This document shows positions 42,951-54,575 of a stretch of DNA of 64,000 nucleotides, in pieces. This DNA is from Megamerina dolium. Lineage: Eukaryota; Arthropoda; Insecta; Diptera; Megamerinidae. The stretch is taken from positions 53,469,448-53,533,447 of the forward strand of contig OY978525.1 of assembly GCA_963854835.1 (NCBI GenBank). The letters are read 5' to 3'. Every line of letters begins with the position of its first letter. The first letter of the stretch is position 1. Below the pieces are notes generated by a model. The model was not told where the DNA came from. It worked only from the letters and a program-made list of their open reading frames with translations, and ran no database searches. The translations under genes were made by a program, and so were the position numbers.

Positions 42951-43380
42951 CAATTTCATTAACTAAAAAATGTGCAAAAAATTACGTTTTTCGTGAATAG
43001 TTAGAAAACGTTTCTTTGGAGAAAATAATGAAGGCAAATTTTTTTTCAGCAACTCAAGATTAATTACTTTTTCGGAGGTACTCGCAAAAGAGAACAAATG
43101 TATAGAGTAGTGTAATAAATGGATGAAATAGATAAATATAAAGTGGATAGAATAGATATGCATACATGATGAAATACAAAATATAAAGTGGACTGAATAG
43201 ATATACAAAAAAGAAGAATACGAAAAAAAAAAGTTCAAAAATTTGAGGTGGATAGAGTAAATGGATGTACGGATATAAAGCGTGGTCCATTTCGAAGTTC
43301 CCAACTTTTTTGAAGAAAAAAACACAGAAAATCAAATTGAATGGGGAATGTTAATTATCATTTGAAAGAACATTCTTTGG
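42951..43380. other. Spacer with imperfect 50-bp repeats
   Basis: AT-rich. Around 43105-43280 phrases such as ATATAAAGTGGATAGAATAGATAT recur imperfectly three or more times. The hydrophobic minus-strand frames here come from these repeats. No gene seen. Confidence 0.5.
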
Positions 43381-43383
43381 CAT

Positions 43384-43536
43384 TTATTTTTTGAAGATTA
43401 TATCTTTCAAATGTTGGCCGCGTCTACGTCTCAGATGGTCCATCCGTTGAATCCAATTTTCGATGACTTGGTCTTGTACAAGCTGTATTTTGTACGCTTT
43501 CAATTTAAGATAGAATTTAATAAGAGAATATGATTC
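43384..43536 (-). pseudogene. DUF4817-type DNA transposase, C-terminal scrap (copy 1)
   Basis: On the minus strand: LVQDQVIENWIQRMDHLRRRRGQHLKDIIFKK, then stop. The pattern ENW..RM.....RRG.HL..IIF is the typical C-terminus of the mariner/Tc-superfamily transposases that start with a DUF4817 domain, the same family as the remnant at 62330-62950. It is fused at its 5' side to an RTE fragment. Copy 2 is at 52589-52741. Confidence 0.55.
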
Positions 43537-44040
43537 GTGTGCGTACCTTAGCTGCAACAAAGTAGTGATCCGAGAAGATGTTGGCACCACGGATCGGTTA
43601 TGGAGACAGCCATGTCGCTTTGTGGATGTCGAGATGCTGGAATCTGGTACCACCAATTACCATGTTTCGTGCTGCGGCGAAGTCGATCAGCCTCATTCCG
43701 TTATCGCAGGTGTTCTGGTTGAGGCTGAACTTTCCGACATTTGGACCAAAGGTACCTTCCTTGCCTACCCTGGCATTAAAGTCGCCAAGCACGATTTTGA
43801 TATTGTGGCGGGGGCAGCGGTCATAAGCTTCTTCGAGGCGCTGAAAGAAGCTCTCCTTGGTCACATTGTCCGTCTCGTCCGTCGGAGCGTGTGCACATAT
43901 AAGTCTGATGTTAAAGAATTTTGCCTTGATGCGGATTGTGGCCAGCCGTTCGTTCACAGGCGTGAACTGTGAGACAAGATGTCGTAGTCTCTTGCTGACC
44001 AAAAATCCACATTCTAATTCGTGCCTTTCAGCATGGCAAC
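43537..44040 (-). pseudogene. RTE 5' fragment, endonuclease, minus strand (truncated in unit 1)
   Basis: Minus-strand frame from 44002: LVSQFTPVNERLATIRIKAKFF, LICAHAPTDETDN, VLGDFNARVGKEG, FQHLDIHKATW, followed by the D-HY end with a deletion of about 80 bp. It is a diverged copy of the RTE endonuclease. Its 5' part was cut off by the duplication junction at 44040; the full 5' end survives in unit 2 up to 53785. It lacks the RTE 3' half, which is unusual for a non-LTR insertion. Confidence 0.85.
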
Positions 44041-44043
44041 TGA

Positions 44044-44335
44044 ACTGAAGCTAGCAACGAGGCTGTAGGTGCAATTCTATCGCAAGTTGAAAATTGAAAA
44101 GATAGCCCGCAAAGGCATCGTGGAGGACATCAGGGTGCACTGAAAACTTATGTTAGAATTAGAAGACAATATAGGTGGAAGGATATGCATAACAAAATTA
44201 AAGATTATGTAAAAAATTGTAAAAAGTGCAAAATCAACAAAAGTTTAAAACTTACCAAAATGTCAATGATTTTGACCGACACGCCTTCAAGTTCATTCGA
44301 AAAGATTTATATGGATATGGATATCTTATCTTTGG
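44044..44335 (+). pseudogene. Gypsy-type pol fragment (copy 2)
   Basis: Duplicate of 34993-35284. It starts within the RNase H sequence (TEASNEAVGAILSQ), has a frameshift/stop at AAAATTGAAAAG near 44090, then the integrase finger HRGGHQGALKTYV, KDYVKNCKKCKINK and FEKIYMDMD. Ends at the RTE insertion. Confidence 0.85.
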
Positions 44336-44658
44336 TGGTCTGGTGGTGTTTTCGCAAGGTAACGTGTCTAACTGCCTCAACCGGGTGGGGCTAGCGCTAT
44401 CCTTGTTGAACTCATCGCAAGTCAACTCACTGGCTGTCATGTATTTTGATCTGAGCGCTATGTGATGATACCTTTATTTGTTAATGGGGGGTAGTCATAT
44501 AGCTTGCTCTGCTTACTATGTGATGGCGCTTTCATTATTATTAATGGGGGCCAGCTGGGAGGCGGCTGAAGTGAGTGGCGAAAATCTCCTCGGTTAGAGG
44601 TTGTGCGTTGGGTTTGGGACCCGCCACATAAAAAAAAACCCCAAAGAAAAAAACAAAT

Positions 44659-45819
44659 ATGCCTCGGATAAGGACTACCGCTTTTGTTGATGACCCCCGC
44701 AAACGAAAAAAGGACAACGATTTACGGATATGCACCTGGAATGTCCGATCCCTTTATTGGGAGGGTGCCTCTATCCAGCTGGTTGATGTCCTCGAAAAAT
44801 ACAGAGCTGACATCACCGCTCTCCAGGAAATGCGATGGACAGGACAGGTCTGCTCCAAAAGAGCGTTCTGTGACATCTACTACAGTTGCCATGCTGAAAG
44901 GCACGAATTAGGATGTGGATTTTTGGTCAGCAAGAGACTACGACATCTTGTCTCACAGTTCACGCCTGTGAACGAACGGCTGGCTACAATCCGCATCAAG
45001 GCAAAATTTTTCAACATCAGCCTTATATGTGCCCACGCTCCGACGGATGAGAAGGACAATATGACCAAGGAGAGCTGCTTTCAGCGCCTCGAAGAAGCTT
45101 ATGACCGCTGCCCCCGCCACAATATCAAAATCGTGCTTGGCGACTTTAATGCCAGGGTGGGCAAGGAAGGTACCTTTGGTCCAACTGTCGGAAAATTCAG
45201 CCTCCACCAGAACACCTCCGATAACGGAATGAGGGTGATCGACTTCGCCGCAGCACGAAACATGGTAATTGGTGGTACCAGATTCCAGCATCTCGACATC
45301 CACAAAGCGACATGGCTGTCTCCAGATCAACGTACAAGAAACCAAATTGATCATGTGGTGATTGACGGAAGGCATGCTTCCAGTGTGATGGACGTGAAAT
45401 CGATCCGTGGTGCCAACATCGACTCGGATCACTACCTTGCTGCAGCTAAGGTGCGCACAAGCCTATGTGTCGCAAATAACAAGAGAAGTCCCATACAGAG
45501 GAAGCTCGACGTTAGTAAGCTGCGATCACCAGAGACAGCAGATGCATTTTCCTCTCGACTATCGGATCTGCTTATGCAGAACACTCCCCCACTTGATGAT
45601 ACATGCGCACGGTGGACACATATATCCCACTCCATGACTACTGCTGCCGAGGAGGTAATCGGTTACTACCGGCCTCTGAGGAATGAGTGGTATGATCAGG
45701 AGTGTCGCGACGCTACCGCAGAGAAAGACGCCGCCTACAGAAAAACCCTGCGTGCAGGCGCAACGCGAGACTTTTCAGGCGCAAGAAAAGAGAACAAGAA
45801 AGACGCGAGTGTGAGGTGA
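44659..45819 (+). pseudogene. RTE ORF, endonuclease half (copy 2)
   Basis: Starts MPRIRTTAFVDD at 44659. Same endonuclease motifs as copy 1: RICTWNVRSL, LQEMRWTGQ, LGDFNARVG, IDHVVIDGRH, SDHYL. A 43-bp deletion after ...RKTLRAGATR (near 45770) shifts the frame, and the remaining codons to 45819 are out of frame. Compared with copy 1 there are scattered substitutions (for example D to V after TGQ). Confidence 0.92.
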
Positions 45820-47582
45820 TAGAGATGTGTACCGACAAGAATGAGACTCGAAAATTCTTTGAAAAGATCAAGCGCCTGAGTAGAGGTTTAAATCCCGGAG
45901 CCTCTTCTTATCGTGATGGAAATGGGAATCTGGTTACGGATGTCCAGAGTGTACTGAGCCTATGGAGGGAACACTTCTCCACGTTACTGAATGGCAATGC
46001 TACGAACAATTCCGCAAGTGGAGGAGTTTGCCCGATAACCCCAATTACAGATGATGGTGTTGATATTCCACCACCCGACTATGACGAGGTTGAAACGGCC
46101 ATTTTAAGGCTGAAGAACAACAAAGCTGCAGGTGCTGATGGCCTGCCTGCCGAGTTGTTTAAGACCAGAGACGATGAGCTGCTCACCCGCATGCACCAGC
46201 TCATAAGCAGAATATGGTCGGATGAAAGCATGCCTGATGATTGGAGGCTCAGTGTTCTCTGTCCTGTACATAAAAGAGGAGACCCCACAATTTGCGCCAA
46301 CTACCGTGGAATAAGTCTCCTGAGCATCGCATACAAGGTTCTATCGAGCGTACTGTGTGAAAGGTTGAAGCCTATGGTCAGCAACCTGATTGGACTTTAT
46401 CAGTGTGGCTTCAGACCTGGTAAATCCACCATCGACCAGATTTTCACACTCCGCCAAATCCTGGAGAAGACCCAAGAAAAACAGATCGACACACACCACC
46501 TATTTGTTGATTATAAAGCCGCTTTCGACAGTCCGGTAAGGGATTACCTCTACGCAACAATGTCTGAGTTCGGTATTCCTGCAAAGCTCATTCGACTTTG
46601 TAGAATGACACTGCATAACTCCCGTTGTGAAGTGAAATTTGGGAAGGACCTCTCCGCACCGTTTAATACCGAACAGGGTTTCAGACAAGGTGATTCGTTA
46701 TCGTGCGACTTCTTCAATCTTATTATGGAGAAAATAATACGAGCTGCTGATCTACGACATAATGGCACTATCTTCAACAAAAGTGTCATGCTGTTAGCGT
46801 ATGCCGACGATATTGACATAATCGGCATGAACACGCGAGCAGTCAGTGCAGCATTCTCAGAGTTGGAAAGAGAGTCGCGTCGGATGGGTCTCACGGTGAA
46901 CGAGGGCAAGACGAAGTATCTAGTGTCAACAAACAAAGAGTCCAGGTATCTTGGACAGCACGTCACTGTTGACGACTACGCTTTTGAAGTAGTAAGGGAC
47001 TTTGTCTATCTTGGAACCAGCATTAACAGCAGTAATGACGTCAGCTTGGAGATCATGCGTATGATAACTCTTGCTAACAGGTGTTACTTTGGGCTGAGTA
47101 AGCAATTGAGAAGTCGAGCCCTCTCTCGAAGAACGAAAACTACACTCTACAAGTCTCTCATCATGCCTGTCCTAACATATGGCGCTGAAGCCTGGACAAT
47201 TTCCACCTCGGATGAGCGAATGCTTGGAGTTTTCGAGAGAAAAGTTGGTGGCGAGTACCGAATAAGGTACAACCATGAGCTGTACGAGCTGTATGCCGAT
47301 ATTGACATAGTAAAGCGCATCAAAATCCAGCGGCTGCGCTGGCTAGGTCATGTCGAGCGAATGGAAGAACACGCTCCAGCTAAGAAGGTGTTATATTCGG
47401 AACCCGCTGGAGGACGACGCAGAAGAGGAAGACCAAACCTCCGGTGGAAAGACCAAGTACTGGAGAACCTGACGGCGCTTGGAATTTCTAATTGGCGAAG
47501 AACAGAGATGGCTGGCGAAGCATGTTATTTTCGGCCTAAATCGATATTCGGTTACAGGCCATTTCACGCTATATTTATATAA
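45770..47582 (+). pseudogene. RTE ORF, linker and reverse transcriptase (copy 2)
   Basis: The in-frame continuation after the deletion: LFRRKKREQERREC, MCTDKNETRKFFEKIKRLSR, LWREHFSTLLNGNA (the segment absent in copy 1), then RT motifs AAGADGLPAEL, GFRPGKSTIDQIF, VDYKAAFDS, QGFRQGDSLSCDFF, LAYADDIDIIG and the C-terminal HVERMEEHAPAKK region. The frame opens earlier at 45702 but those first residues are out of the natural frame. RT itself is undamaged. Confidence 0.92.
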
Positions 47583-47586
47583 AAAA

Positions 47587-48126
47587 TTTTAGTCACAGAT
47601 AATGATACAAATTTTACATTGAAATTGTTCTCAGATCCATGCAAAATGCTAGGTGTTAAAAAATTACATATAACGCCATATCACCAACAAATAAACGGTT
47701 CCATAGAAAGAAGTCACAAACCCTTAGCGGAGCTTTTTTAAGGAAGATTGTTCAAAGTGGGACTAGGGGTTGGCATCAGCAATGCATGTTCACAACAATA
47801 CAGTACATACTACAACCAAACGAACACCTTTCAGCATACTATACCAAAAGAACACCACTATACCACTCAAAAGAGAAAAAAAAGTTATTGAAATATCAAT
47901 TAGAGAAGTCCCACAAACTAATTAAGGAAAATCAGGAAAATGCAAAGGAAACGCCAATGGAGAAAAGGTTCCATTAAAAAATCAAACGAGGAAAAACAAA
48001 TAAATTTAGTCCCATTTGGATTGGATCCTACGAAATAGTAAACATAAACAGTCCAGTAACAACGACTATCCAAGTCGGACGAAAAAACAAAATGTACCAC
48101 AATATTTAATAAAACTTTTCCACCAA
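47587..48126 (+). pseudogene. Gypsy-type integrase core remnant (copy 2)
   Basis: Duplicate of 38341-38880: VTDNDTNFTLKLF and TPYHQQINGSIERSH, with the same stops as copy 1. The breaks therefore predate the duplication. Confidence 0.8.
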
Positions 48127-48206
48127 AATTAAAATAACATTAAATTCGATGATCTAAACCTCTACAAAAACACCCTACAATAACATAACACCGAGTATGC
48201 ATAAAA

Positions 48207-49818
48207 GCAGAGACTTCAGAAGTCTAGAGATATCCCACTGTTAATAGACAGTGTTTAACAGCAAATCTGACGAAAAAACAATGGCTCCCTTTTCACTCAA
48301 AACCGAAAATAGTTTTAGATACACTGGAAACAGATTGAGCATTTTCATACTTAAACCAACCGCAACTCTCACAATCGATTTGAGTCGGCATTGTCCCGTA
48401 TATAAATATTTTCATATGTACCTATATATGAATGCGACGATGAATATTGAAATTATATGTGATAATTATACATTTTTTAACACAGAGATATGAGAAATTC
48501 ATCAAATGTAATATTTGAATAAATATGTTCTCAAAAAATTTATTTATATCCAAATTTTATTCAAATTAAATTTAAATCTTCCTGTTGAAAGATTAGCTGC
48601 CTCGTGTTTCATACTCATAATTCAGTCTATTGAATGCCTATCACAAAATCAAATACTGTTTTCTGCATTCACTCCATCGCTGTCTTCGTTTTTACTACGT
48701 ACAAAAGAAATATGTATACGCATGCCTAGCATAATATGATAATTTTTAATTTTTCATTCTGAATACACGCAATCGACAACGCAGCAGACGATTGGATGGA
48801 ACAAACGAAACATTGCGTTCTGTTACACATATGGTATATACATTAGAGCGGTCCAAATTTCGCGCCACAAACCGTATAGCAAAAGCTGAAACTACTATAA
48901 TTTTAGGTATATTTGCTCGAGAATCGATGGGTCTAAAATTAATTTCGACCCTCCGATTTTCTGTCCATATAAAAATGATTTTTTAAATATTTTGTGTGGA
49001 AAGAAATATTTCTTTGTGGAAATGCGTGGAGTTTAATTTATCAACGAAAGACGAACAATTTTATGATTTTGCGTGTCTTCCCCTTGATGTTGGTGGCTGC
49101 TGAGCACACTCAATACGTCAAAATCTTCAAAAATTACAAAAATCCAATCGCATGATTGCTTTGTTGCCGATCTCGCGTATTTATCAGTGAAAAATAGGCA
49201 ATTCTGCTTCACGTGCGTATATATATAATTTACATAGTAAAATATGTAGAAAGCGAGGAACGAGAGCAATAGAAAGAAACAGATGATAGAGTTGATTTGC
49301 TGGCAGTAGGTAAATACGGAATGATGTCTTATTGAAATTCACTTGAGTTTCTATAGCTAAAACATTTTGATAAGAATTAATTATTGTAAACAAATTAAAT
49401 TTTAATAATACATCGCGTTCCATGATAATTTCATTAATTCTTATGACCTACATATTTCTAATAACATGTTGATATTAATTAATTTTTGAGAAAAAATAAC
49501 TCAAATATTGCATTTGCTGAATTTCGCTTCTATACTCGTAAATATAATTTCGAATTATCGTATATAATTTCTATATTAATAAATCTTCATCGTCGGATTC
49601 ATACATAGGTATATATGAAAATATAAATTGTGAGAGCTGCGGTTAGATTATAAAAATGCTCATCCTCAACTATTTCCAGTGTATCTAAAATAATTTTTGG
49701 TTTTAAGTGAAAAAGGGGCTATTGTTTCTTCGCCAGATTTGCTGTTAAAACGCTGTCTATTAACAGTGGGATATCTCTATACTTCTAAAGTGTCTGTCTA
49801 TACTTCTGAAGTCTCTGC
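48207..49818. mobile_element. 1.6-kb long-inverted-repeat element (copy 2)
   Basis: Duplicate of 38961-40565, with GCAGAGACTTCAGAAG at the left and its inverse at the right. It differs by a 7-bp insertion (near 48747) in a TTTTTAAT stretch. It was duplicated as part of the 9-kb unit rather than transposed separately, since the flanks are shared. Confidence 0.75.
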
Positions 49819-49942
49819 TAATTGGTTGTTGGGCTTCTGTTATCTTTATTTGAATCACTGTTTAAATCAGTTTGGTTGTTGATTATATATTGTACATAAG
49901 TTTGAAATTTTAATTTTAATTTTAAGTTACATAACAAATTTT

Positions 49943-52155
49943 CTATTTCAAGCTTATTCTGCATATGTATCACTTTGCGTTTCTTACCTCTCGTATTCTA
50001 TCTTCACTCTTCATTATTCTTGTTATTTTAATGTTATGGTTGCATGTTGATTTGTTTTTTAATCCGCTTGCCGATCTTAAAATTCGTAACAATCGCTCTG
50101 GAATGTCTGGTGGTGTTGACGAGAACACAAAAACTCTGATTCACATACTCTGTAAGCAATATAGTTGTCTAAATATTGTTCATTTTAACGCTCGAAACTT
50201 AAATGGTCCCAAATTGGACTATATAAATTATATCTTTGAAGACTTCTTGTCGATATTGTGTGTGTTTTTGAGACGTCGTTCAAATCTGATATTTCAGATC
50301 GGCTCTATTCCATTAACGAATACAAACTTTTTAGGAATGACAGGTGCTCGAAGAGAGGAGGTGGTGGTGTTGCGGTCTATTGTAAATGTGATCTTGATGT
50401 CAAGGGCGTAAGCCAAAGCAATAACTCGATGATTAAGTTTATTAATGTTGAAATATTTGACAGTTGTACCAAGTTTCTAATATCGTGTGTTTATAATCCA
50501 CATCGCGTTTATGACAATCTTGTTATATTCGGAGATTTTAACATTAATTTATTGATGAATGATAATACTGCCCGTGGTTTTTTAAACTATATCCCTACTA
50601 ATGCCCTCACTGCCATAAACTGTCTCTCGCCCACCCGTTACTTTACTACAGCTGAACCTAGTTTACTTGACATGTTCCTAATTTCAGATCAATACTTTAT
50701 GATCAAATATCCTTCTTTTTTATCATGATTTAATTTATTGCTGTGTTAATCGAGCTTCTGGCGCTGAATATATTTCGTATCGTAACTACAACTCCATTGA
50801 TTATGCTTCTCTATTTGATAAGCTGGTGGTTGCTGGATACAGTTGATAAGAAGCTCAGTTTCCTTTTGGACCTTATTGCCAGTTTCTTTGAGGTTTGTTC
50901 CTCATAAATCTTCTAAAGATTTTAATAAATTTTGCTCTGGGTTTAATAATCATGTGTTATCATGTATCAAAGTAAAAAACAAACAATATTCCAAATGGAA
51001 AAGAAATCGGACGAGATGCTTATATAATTGCTAGCAACCATGCTAATTTGGTAATTAGACAATTTAAAACACGCTTTTTTGGTTCGAAACTTCACTCCAA
51101 TCTCTCAACAAAGCAATTGTGGCGTAATATTCGACAACTTAAAATAACACACCAAAATAACACTACGCTGCAGTACCTCTTTAAATGAATCTTTTGAGCA
51201 TTCTATATTTAATGACGACGTAGCGTTTCGTTTTGTTTGTTTGTTTGCGAGGATGATGTGGCTAGATGCGTGATTACTTCAAATGCTGTTGGAACCCATC
51301 AGGATTATTAAGATAATTCTTCCATCTTTAACACATATTATAAATCATTGCTTTACCAGCTCCGACTTTCCAACCTCATGGAAAATTGATACCATTATTC
51401 CCATTGCTAAGAATTGTTCAGTCGATCTAATTGCTAATTACCTCAGTAATAGGCAACAACAAGTAAGAGTTGGGGACGACTTTGCTTGTTTCTTTACTTG
51501 CTGATTCTATACTACATGTTTGTAAGCATACTACGATCCATGCCTACGCTGACGATATTCAGCTATATATTTCCGCAATCCCTACTGAGGTTGATGATAT
51601 GATCATAAAACTTTATGCTGACCTCCAGTCCATTAACTCGTGGGTAGACAAGAACGTGTTAAGGATTAAGCCTTTGAAATTCAAGCTATTGCCTACATCG
51701 AGAATATATGCTCTCTAGTTATTCAACCAATCTTAATTGGGAATTCTCAACTTGAACTTGTCAATACTGTCGTTTCGCACGTTTCGCACAGTGCGATCTG
51801 ATATACTTTGGTCTGCGTTTCTATGATCATATTTTTGACAAATCTATCGCTATTCTAGGAGTTGGATTGGCTGACTTTTTGCAAATTCATAATATAATTT
51901 TTCTTCATCCATTTAACACTTGCAAAACACCGTGGTATTTATATGAGAAATTGAGATTACTGCAATCTCCACGATCCACCCAACTCGCTTCCATCCGGGC
52001 TCAAGCGAATTGTTCATGTTGGCTGTTTCAGAAGCCTTAATATTTCCTTAATTTTTTTTCTTTCTCCTTTTTTTTAATTCTATCTTTAATTTTACTTTTA
52101 GTTAAGTTTCTTAGTGCAATATTTGTTGTGTCATTAGTATGTGAGATTTTTATTG
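49943..52155 (+). pseudogene. CR1/Jockey-group element, decayed (copy 2)
   Basis: Duplicate of 40690-42950 with identical endonuclease frames (49965-50411, 50258-50728) and the RT catalytic AYADDIQLYIS near 51544-51576. Additional local changes: about 47 bp deleted near 51170, about 12 bp near 51324, and a small insertion near 51780. The main frameshifts are shared with copy 1. Confidence 0.8.
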
Positions 52156-52588
52156 CAATTTCATTAACTAAAAAATGTGCAAAAAATTACATTTTTCGTG
52201 AATAGTTAGAAAACGTTTCTTTGGAGAAAATAATGAAGGCAAATTTTTTTTCAGCAACTCAAGATTAATTACTTTTTCGGAGGTACTCGCAAAAGAGAAC
52301 AAATGTATAGAGTAGTGTAATAAATGGATGAAATAGATAAATATAAAGTGGATAGAATAGATATGCATACATGATGAAATACAAAATATAAAGTGGACTG
52401 AATAGATATGCAAAAAAGAAGAATACGAAAAAAAAAAGTTCAAAAATTTGAGGTGGATAGAGTATATGGATGTACGGATATAAAGCGTGGTCCATTTCGA
52501 GGTTCCCAACTTTTTTGAAGAAAAAAACACAGAAAATCAAATTGAATGGGGAATGTTAATTATCATTTGAAAGAACATTCTTTGGCAT
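52156..52588. other. Spacer with imperfect 50-bp repeats (copy 2)
   Basis: Duplicate of 42951-43380 and equally without a recognisable gene. Confidence 0.5.
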
Positions 52589-52741
52589 TTATTTTTTGAA
52601 GATTATATCTTTCAAATGTTGGCCGCGTCTACGTCTCAGATGGTCCATCCGTTGAATCCAATTTTCGATGACTTGGTCTTGTACAAGCTGTATTTTGTAC
52701 GCTTTCAATTTAAGATAGAATTTAATAAGAGAATATGATTC
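52589..52741 (-). pseudogene. DUF4817-type transposase C-terminal scrap (copy 2)
   Basis: Duplicate of 43384-43536 with the same VIENWIQRMDHLRRRRGQH pattern and the same fusion to the RTE fragment. Confidence 0.55.
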
Positions 52742-53785
52742 GTGTGCGCACCTTAGCTGCAACAAAGTAGTGATCCGAGAAGATGTTGGCACCACGGATC
52801 GGTTATGGAGACAGCCATGTCGCTTTGTGGATGTCGAGATGCTGGAATCTGGTACCACCAATTACCATGTTTCGTGCTGCAGCGAAGTCGATCAGCCTCA
52901 TTCCGTTATCGGAGATGTTCTGGTTGAGGCTGAACTTTCCGACATTTGGACCAAAGGTACCTTCCTTGCCTACCCTGGCATTAAAGTCGCCAAGCACGAT
53001 TTTGATATTGTGGCGGGGGCAGCGGTCATAAGCTTCTTCGAGGCGCTGAAAGAAGCTCTCCTTGGTCACATTGTCCGTCTCGTCCGTCGGAGCACATATA
53101 AGGCTGATGTTAAAGAATTTTGCCTTGATGCGGATTGTGGCCAGCCGTTCGTTCACAGGCGTGAACTGTGAGACAAGATGTCGTAGTCGTAGTTCGTGCC
53201 TTTCAGCATGGCAACATAAGTATATGTCACAGGACGCTCTTTTGGAGCAGCCCTGTCCAGTCCATCGCATTTCCTGGAGAGCGGTGATGTCAGCTCTGTA
53301 TTTTTCGAGAACATCAACTCTTTATAGGGAGGGTGCCTCTATTCCAGTTGCATATCCGTAAGTCATGGTCCTTTCTTCGTTTGCGGGGGTCATCAACAAT
53401 AGCGGTAGTCCTTATCCAAGGCGTTGTTTTTTCCTTCACTGGGGGGATTTTTTAAGTGGCGGGTCCCAAACTCAACGCACAACCTCTAGTCGAGGAGATT
53501 TGCGCCACTCACTTCAGCCGCCTCCCAGCGGATGCCAGGAGGACGTTGCCCGGTAGTCGCCAGGTGGAGGGCCCGCATTAATAATAATAAAGGCGCCATC
53601 ACATAGTAAGCAGAGCAAGCTATATGACTACCCCTCATTAACAAATAAAGGTATCATCACATAGCGCTCAGATCAAACTACATGACAGTCAGTGAGTTGA
53701 CTTGCGATGATTTTAACAAGGATAGCGCTATCCCCACCCGGTTGAGGCAGTTAGACTAGTTACCGTGCTAAACACCACCAGACCA
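52742..53785 (-). pseudogene. RTE 5' leader and endonuclease fragment, minus strand
   Basis: The full version of the inverted RTE fragment. Its 5' end is at 53785 (GGTCTGGTGGTGTTTAGCAC on the minus strand). The leader contains AGCGCTATCCTTGTTA and CACATAGTAAGC phrases shared with 44336-44650. The start codon region is decayed (near 53420), then endonuclease motifs EMRWTGQGCSKRA (about 53260), VSQFTPVNERL, LGDFNARVG, QHLDIHKATW. It stops at 52742 before the RT. Several indels, diverged from the plus-strand RTE copies. Confidence 0.85.
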
Positions 53786-54036
53786 TTGTAACACGAAACC
53801 TTAAAGAGTTCTATTACCTACTATTATGTACCGAATAAATATTAATGGTAAGTAGATCCAGTTTGGTAAATGCCGCTATAGTAAATTTGGTAAGCCACCG
53901 ATTTCTGGTAGTGCATAACATACCATCCGTAGAGACCAATAGCCATATGGTACGAATAGACGAATTTCCCAATACTATCGGAAAGAAGATCAGTGGAAAG
54001 ATATTATCATGGCTCCAATATTGCAATTAATTCGGA

Positions 54037-54362
54037 ATATTTAGTTCTTCCACGGGGAAGTAATTGGCATCCGAGATTGCTAACTGCTGAATGATGTTCA
54101 GCTATTGGGAGAAAAGTTGCAGAGCACTTACAAGAAAATACCGTCGGCATCCAGTTGCATTGTGCACTGATATTAAGATGATGTTCAGGCAGGTCCGCAT
54201 AGATCACAACCAGTGGAATCTACAACGTATTTTCTGGAGACAAAATCGGACAGAAAGAATTCAGAAATATCTGACATACGGTATGACATCATCGGCTCAT
54301 AATTCTGTACGTGCAAGTATCCAATGTACACGCGATACAACTAAAATGTTTCCGGAAGGGGT
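54037..54362 (+). pseudogene. BEL/Pao pol remnant: RT N-terminal part
   Basis: Plus-strand RT of a BEL/Pao LTR element. After a decayed lead-in (about 54037-54130), a frame reads RKYRRHPVALCTDIKMMFRQVRI (first RT Asp region) and WNLQRIFWRQN, then decays through TYGMTSS. The pattern HPVALCTDIKMMFRQV is characteristic of BEL/Pao. Interrupted at 54369 by a Jockey element; the same gene resumes at 58985. The stretch 53786-54036 holds nothing I can assign. Confidence 0.8.
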
Positions 54363-54575
54363 ACATATAATTTTTTTTTTTTTTTTGTTTACAAGCCTTT
54401 TTATTGGATCTTTCTAAAATTACTTAGAAACTAACAATAAGTAATCAAATCTTACAAACTAAATAAAATTATGTGAAATTCCCAACGTTCCATCACAATT
54501 TGTTGAGTCACGAGGTATAGCAATTTCACAGCATATTCAGTGTGTCTTTTCTTTTTAATCGACGATGCCCCGTGT

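Larger units (their letters stand above)
34993..44040 (+). repeat. Tandem segmental duplication, unit 1 (about 9.05 kb)
   Basis: From ACTGAAGCTAGC at 34993 to GCATGGCAAC at 44040, the sequence recurs at 44044-53215 in the same order and orientation. The coordinate offset drifts between about 9051 and 9253 because of indels. Contents: gypsy pol fragment, RTE, inverted-repeat element, CR1-like element, DUF4817 scrap, RTE 5' fragment. The right edge falls inside the RTE fragment, and TGA separates it from unit 2. Confidence 0.92.
44336..47586 (+). mobile_element. RTE-clade non-LTR retrotransposon, copy 2
   Basis: Duplicate of the RTE at 35285-38340 with a more complete 5' leader (GGTCTGGTGGTGTTTTCGCA onward) and a complete middle region. 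Its leader matches the inverted RTE fragment ending at 53785. The ORF is broken by a 43-bp deletion near 45770. Confidence 0.9.
44044..53215 (+). repeat. Tandem segmental duplication, unit 2 (about 9.17 kb)
   Basis: Second copy of 34993-44040. Differences seen: it retains about 85 bp at the RTE 5' end and the 170-bp RTE segment missing from unit 1. It lacks 43 bp inside the RTE ORF, about 47 bp in the CR1 part near 51170 and about 34 bp near 53190, and has small insertions near 48747 and 51780. Sequence continues past 53215 with the natural flank. Confidence 0.92.

Noticed and set aside
43060..43335. Phe/Tyr-rich membrane-like ORFs (also 52265-52540)
   Set aside because: They arise from imperfect ATATAAAGTGGATAGA repeats and have no start context or conserved domain.
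44044..53215. Unit 2 as an independent set of TE insertions
   Set aside because: Order, junctions, shared frameshifts and non-TE spacers all match unit 1, so one duplication is simpler.
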